Origin: Homoserinimonas sp.
GTDB taxonomy: Bacteria > Actinomycetota > Actinomycetes > Actinomycetales > Microbacteriaceae
Direction: 5' to 3'
DNA length: 64,000 nucleotides
Assembly (NCBI GenBank): GCA_023957835.1
Contig: JAMLGP010000001.1
Coordinates: forward strand, 1,667,575 to 1,731,574
Shown here: piece after piece, positions 61,142-64,000 of the stretch
How positions within the stretch are numbered: position 1 is the first letter of the stretch
Layout of the letters: each line of letters starts with the position of its first letter
Made by a program: the position numbers and the translations under genes
The notes under the pieces: generated by a model
What the model saw: the letters and a program-made list of their open reading frames with translations, nothing else
The model's database searches: none
What the model was told of the DNA's origin: nothing

Positions 61142-62113
61142 ATGACTCACAATCGGGAACAATCCCCGAAAATCGATGCGCCTGCGCTTGCTCTTGATAT
61201 AGGTGGGACCTGGTGTAGGGCGGCGGTCGTGGGTGTAGACGGCAGGCTTCTATCCAGAGGGCAACGTAAAACCCTGTCGAATCGCAGTGGCGCGCGAATC
61301 GTGCAGGACTGCGTTGAGCTCCTTCGAGAGGTTGCTGCCAAGGCGTCCCTGGAAATCGAGGCAGTGGGTGTGAGCGTCACCGGACCGGTAGATCCGAACA
61401 CCGGAACGCTTTACAGCCCACCCAATGCTGGCGAAGGCCTTTCGGGCCTGTCGCTGAGTTCGGAGATATCCAAATCACTGGGCGGAATTCGCGTAGCTGT
61501 CGGCAAGGACACCAATGTGATTGCACTTGCTGAAGCGGCCTACGGGGCAGCAATTGGCGTCGCCGACTTCGTGTATGTCACAATTTCAACCGGCGTCGGC
61601 GGGAGCATTGTTTCCGACGGACGAATTTTGCTCGGTTCCGGCGGTTGCGCGGGCGAGTTAGGGCACATCTCGGTAAATCCAGCCGGGCCAGAATGCGGTT
61701 GCGGACGAAGAGGGTGCCTTGAAGCCTTGATTTCGGGCCCTGCGCTTGCGAGACGGCTCGAGATTGCGAAAGTAGAGTCGGAGATCGTGAAGGAGACGGG
61801 ACAGGGCACTTTGCAAAATGATGGTGCCTACGTATCAGCCCAGGCCGCAAAGGGCGATCCGCTCGCGGTGCAGATTCTTGACTCGGCGAAGGTGGAGTTC
61901 GCAAGCGCAATGGTTGATTTCGCCAATTTGTTCAACTCTGAGCTCATCGTCGTAGGCGGCTCGGTCGCGAGAGCACACCCTGAGTGGCTTAACCGCGCTC
62001 AACAAGCCATAGCAACCAGTGCTCTGTCTCCCTCGCGCGAAACAACCCGAATAGTCCAGTCGACCCTTGACGATGATGGAGGACTAATCGGCGCGGCGCT
62101 TCTACTCTACTGA
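61142..62113 (+). CDS. ROK family sugar kinase
   Basis: 323 residues. ALDIGGTWCRAAVVGVDGRL is the phosphate-1 loop, VTISTGVGGSIVSDGRIL the ROK signature, GELGHISVNPAGPECGCGRR GCLE the zinc motif with His and three Cys. Members phosphorylate glucose, N-acetylglucosamine, mannose or fructose. There is no helix-turn-helix domain, so it is an enzyme and not a NagC-type repressor. Divergent from the gntR operon, it should phosphorylate the sugar released inside the cell. Its 3' end converges on the AidB-like gene. Confidence 0.9.
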   Translation: MTHNREQSPKIDAPALALDIGGTWCRAAVVGVDGRLLSRGQRKTLSNRSGARIVQDCVELLREVAAKASLEIEAVGVSVTGPVDPNTGTLYSPPNAGEGLSGLSLSSEISKSLGGIRVAVGKDTNVIALAEAAYGAAIGVADFVYVTISTGVGGSIVSDGRILLGSGGCAGELGHISVNPAGPECGCGRRGCLEALISGPALARRLEIAKVESEIVKETGQGTLQNDGAYVSAQAAKGDPLAVQILDSAKVEFASAMVDFANLFNSELIVVGGSVARAHPEWLNRAQQAIATSALSPSRETTRIVQSTLDDDGGLIGAALLLY

Positions 62114-62162
62114 TTCGTTGTCCTGTGACGATTGGGCCGAAACTCCGAAAAAATAGGTCGAA

Positions 62163-63767
62163 TCAGTGCCTCTCGAGGATCGAATTGAGGTCGCATCCGC
62201 TCGGAAGAGAGCCGTAGAGTCCGGAAGTCTGGTCTCCAAGCCGAGCAGCGACAAATGCCTCCGATACCGGGCTAGGCGACCAGCGGATCATGAGAGAGGC
62301 CTCAAGCAGCAGGGCCAGCCTTTCGGTCAGCCTGCGAGCGCTGCGCTCATCCGGTCCCGAAGCCAGCAATTGTCTAGTGCTGGCAAGGTAGGAGTCGAAC
62401 TGCGGGTTTTCTCCGTCCGCGAGGGCAACTTCGGCCATGAATGCTTCAACCGTCGCCGGCTCCTTCGCTATCGCTCTGAGCACATCAAGCGCGATGACAT
62501 TCCCTGAACCTTCCCAGATCGCCAGTACCGGCTGCTCCCTGAATCTGCGGGCGATCGGAAAGTCCAGGATGTAGCCGTTTCCTCCGAGGCACTCCATGGC
62601 TTCATAGGCGTGGCCGGGCCCTCGTTTGCAGACCCAGTACTTTGTCACTGCAGTAGCAAGTCGGCGGAAGGCAATTTCCTCTTCGCTCGCGTCCTCATCC
62701 ATGGCCCTTGCAAGTCTCATGCCTGCCAGAGTGGCGGCTTCCGCTTCCAGTGCCAGATCAGCGACGACCGATGCCATCGCGGCTTGATCGATAAGGAGTT
62801 TGCCGAAGGCTTTGCGGTGCCGAACGTGCCAAAGTGCTTCTGCAACCGATTCGCGCATTCCGGCCGCGGTGCCGAGAACGCAGTCGAATCGGGTCGCGGC
62901 GACCATCTCGATAATGGTCGCGATCCCGCGGCCTTCTTCCCCCACGAGGAAGGCAACGGTGTCGCTGAACTCCACCTCTGCCGAGGCGTTCGAGCGATTG
63001 CCAAGCTTGTCCTTGAGTCTTTGCAGATTGAAGGTGTTCCGGGTCCCGTCATCCAGTACTCGCGGCAGGAGGAAGCAACTGAGACCTTTCGGGGTCTGCG
63101 CCAGGACCAAGAACGCGTCCGACATTGGAGCGCTGCAGAACCATTTGTGACCTGTTAGCCGATAGCTTCCGTCGGCGCTGCGCTTTGCCGTGGTCGTATT
63201 CGACCTGACGTCAGAACCGCCCTGTTTTTCGGTCATTCCCATGCCGAAAATCGCTGACGGCTTCTCGGAATCAAGTTCGGGATGATACTCGCGGCTGAGA
63301 ATTTTCGGCAGCCATTTGCTGCTTAGCTCTGCGGAATTGACCAGGGCAGGGACCACGGCGTGAGTCATTGAAACCGGGCAGGCGTGCCCTGGCTCAATCT
63401 GGGCGAAGAGCATGAAGGCGGCAGCTCTCGCGATGTTGGCTCCCGGGCGAGGATCTGCCCAGGCGGCCGAATGGGCTCCATAGCTCAGAGCCGAGCCGAT
63501 TATCCGGTGGTACGACTCGTCGTATTCGACTTCGTCGATCCGGTTTCCGTAGCGGTCATGGGTCTTCAACACCGGCGTATGCTCGTTTGCCGCTTTGGCA
63601 TCCGACTGGAATTGCTCAGTCCCGACGAGTCTCCCTATTTCGTGGAGAGTCGGTATCGACCATTCCGCATCCAGCCTCCTCACCGACTCGACGAGAACGG
63701 TGTTTTCCGCGAACTCGTCAACTCCTGCTCTCGGCGGAGTCTGATTCAGAACTTCGTGCGTTGGCAC
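62163..63767 (-). CDS. AidB-like acyl-CoA dehydrogenase family protein
   Basis: 534 residues, close to E. coli AidB (541). LNQTPPRAGVDEFAENTVLV is the typical AidB/ACAD11 opening segment, GMGMTEKQGGSDVRSNTTTA is the FAD-binding segment, YRLTGHKWFCSAPMSDAFLV follows, and ECLGGNGYILDFPIARRFRE contains the catalytic-Glu region. AidB in E. coli binds DNA and is induced by alkylation; whether this one acts as a dehydrogenase or in DNA protection is unknown. It is 26 bases downstream of the amidinotransferase-family gene, same strand. Confidence 0.85.
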   Translation of the reverse strand: MPTHEVLNQTPPRAGVDEFAENTVLVESVRRLDAEWSIPTLHEIGRLVGTEQFQSDAKAANEHTPVLKTHDRYGNRIDEVEYDESYHRIIGSALSYGAHSAAWADPRPGANIARAAAFMLFAQIEPGHACPVSMTHAVVPALVNSAELSSKWLPKILSREYHPELDSEKPSAIFGMGMTEKQGGSDVRSNTTTAKRSADGSYRLTGHKWFCSAPMSDAFLVLAQTPKGLSCFLLPRVLDDGTRNTFNLQRLKDKLGNRSNASAEVEFSDTVAFLVGEEGRGIATIIEMVAATRFDCVLGTAAGMRESVAEALWHVRHRKAFGKLLIDQAAMASVVADLALEAEAATLAGMRLARAMDEDASEEEIAFRRLATAVTKYWVCKRGPGHAYEAMECLGGNGYILDFPIARRFREQPVLAIWEGSGNVIALDVLRAIAKEPATVEAFMAEVALADGENPQFDSYLASTRQLLASGPDERSARRLTERLALLLEASLMIRWSPSPVSEAFVAARLGDQTSGLYGSLPSGCDLNSILERH

Positions 63768-63793
63768 GCCTCCACGCTAGTCCGGAATCGTCG

Positions 63794-64000
63794 TCAGCGC
63801 CTCAACTCGAGAGTGCAGCACTTCACTCCGCCGCCGCCGAGCAGCAACTCTGAAAGGTCGACGCCGATCGGGTTGTACCCGCGCTCGCGCAATTGCTTCT
63901 CAAAGCCAGTGGCGCGGGAAGCAATGACTATGTTCTTCCCGTCTGAATAGGAGTTCAGGCCGAGCACTGAAGCATCCTGTTCGCTGACCAGAATCGCATC
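63794..64000 (-). CDS. amidinotransferase/dimethylargininase family protein, C-terminal end
   Basis: The gene runs off the right edge, and only the last 68 codons are present. The final residues GGGGVKCCTLELRR carry the catalytic-Cys motif of dimethylarginine dimethylaminohydrolases and related amidinotransferases, and LNSYSDGKNIVIASRATGFE fits the preceding strand. A second Cys follows the catalytic one. The reaction would be hydrolysis of methylated or free arginine to citrulline. Identification rests on this C-terminal piece only. Confidence 0.7.
   Translation of the reverse strand, partial: DAILVSEQDASVLGLNSYSDGKNIVIASRATGFEKQLRERGYNPIGVDLSELLLGGGGVKCCTLELRR

Overview
The window looks like chromosomal DNA of a Gram-positive actinobacterium, most likely a member of the Microbacteriaceae or a close relative. 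The base composition is moderately GC-rich by eye. Start codons are often GTG or TTG. Several -10-like boxes lie 5-8 bases before a start codon, the arrangement seen with leaderless transcripts. One surface protein ends in an LAETG sortase-E type signal, and the pilus cluster has no outer-membrane secretin. The family assignment is inferred from protein character only; no search was run.

Positions 1-24,000 and on to 31,736 form one long block on the minus strand. Read in the direction of transcription it runs rpoB, rpoC, a complete type IV pilus cluster (pilB, pilT, pilC, pilA, three minor pilin-like genes, pilD, pilM, pilN, pilO), two membrane-protein genes, rpsL, rpsG, fusA, tuf, an inserted plus-strand lipoprotein gene, then the S10 operon (rpsJ, rplC, rplD, rplW, rplB, rpsS, rplV, rpsC, cut by the window edge). 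The pilus genes therefore sit between rpoC and rpsL, two loci that are close neighbours in most bacteria. RpoB carries Asn at the position of E. coli Ser531 in the rifampicin region.

Positions 31,900-43,650 are a mixed accessory region: an agmatinase-family enzyme, a spermidine-synthase-like protein, a PQQ-type sugar dehydrogenase lipoprotein, an SprT-like protease, DUF427, ComB-like and NUDIX proteins, an esterase, a nuclease, a possible 2-oxoglutarate oxygenase, a frameshifted LAETG surface protein, an acyl-CoA-synthetase-like ligase and an MHS-type transporter. Positions 43,700-53,830 hold two serine tRNA genes, an LCP wall-assembly protein, serS with a HAD phosphatase, pheA, a VanY-like carboxypeptidase, a solitary beta-class DNA methyltransferase overlapping a lipoate-ligase gene, an alpha/beta hydrolase, and a MarR regulator with an exporter.

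Positions 53,876-62,113 are a self-contained carbohydrate locus: a GntR regulator, an ABC sugar importer, a SIS-domain amino-sugar enzyme and a cytoplasmic clan GH-A glycosidase in one operon, with a ROK sugar kinase divergent from it. The window ends with an AidB-like acyl-CoA dehydrogenase and the end of an amidinotransferase/dimethylargininase-family gene.

The points most worth a second look are the pilus cluster placed inside the RNA polymerase/ribosome superoperon, the RpoB Asn substitution, two secreted-protein genes each broken by one base in a homopolymer, a tandem double-hairpin repeat upstream of the lipoprotein gene, a prepilin peptidase with no standard start codon for its conserved N-terminus, and the GH/SIS/ROK locus of unknown substrate.
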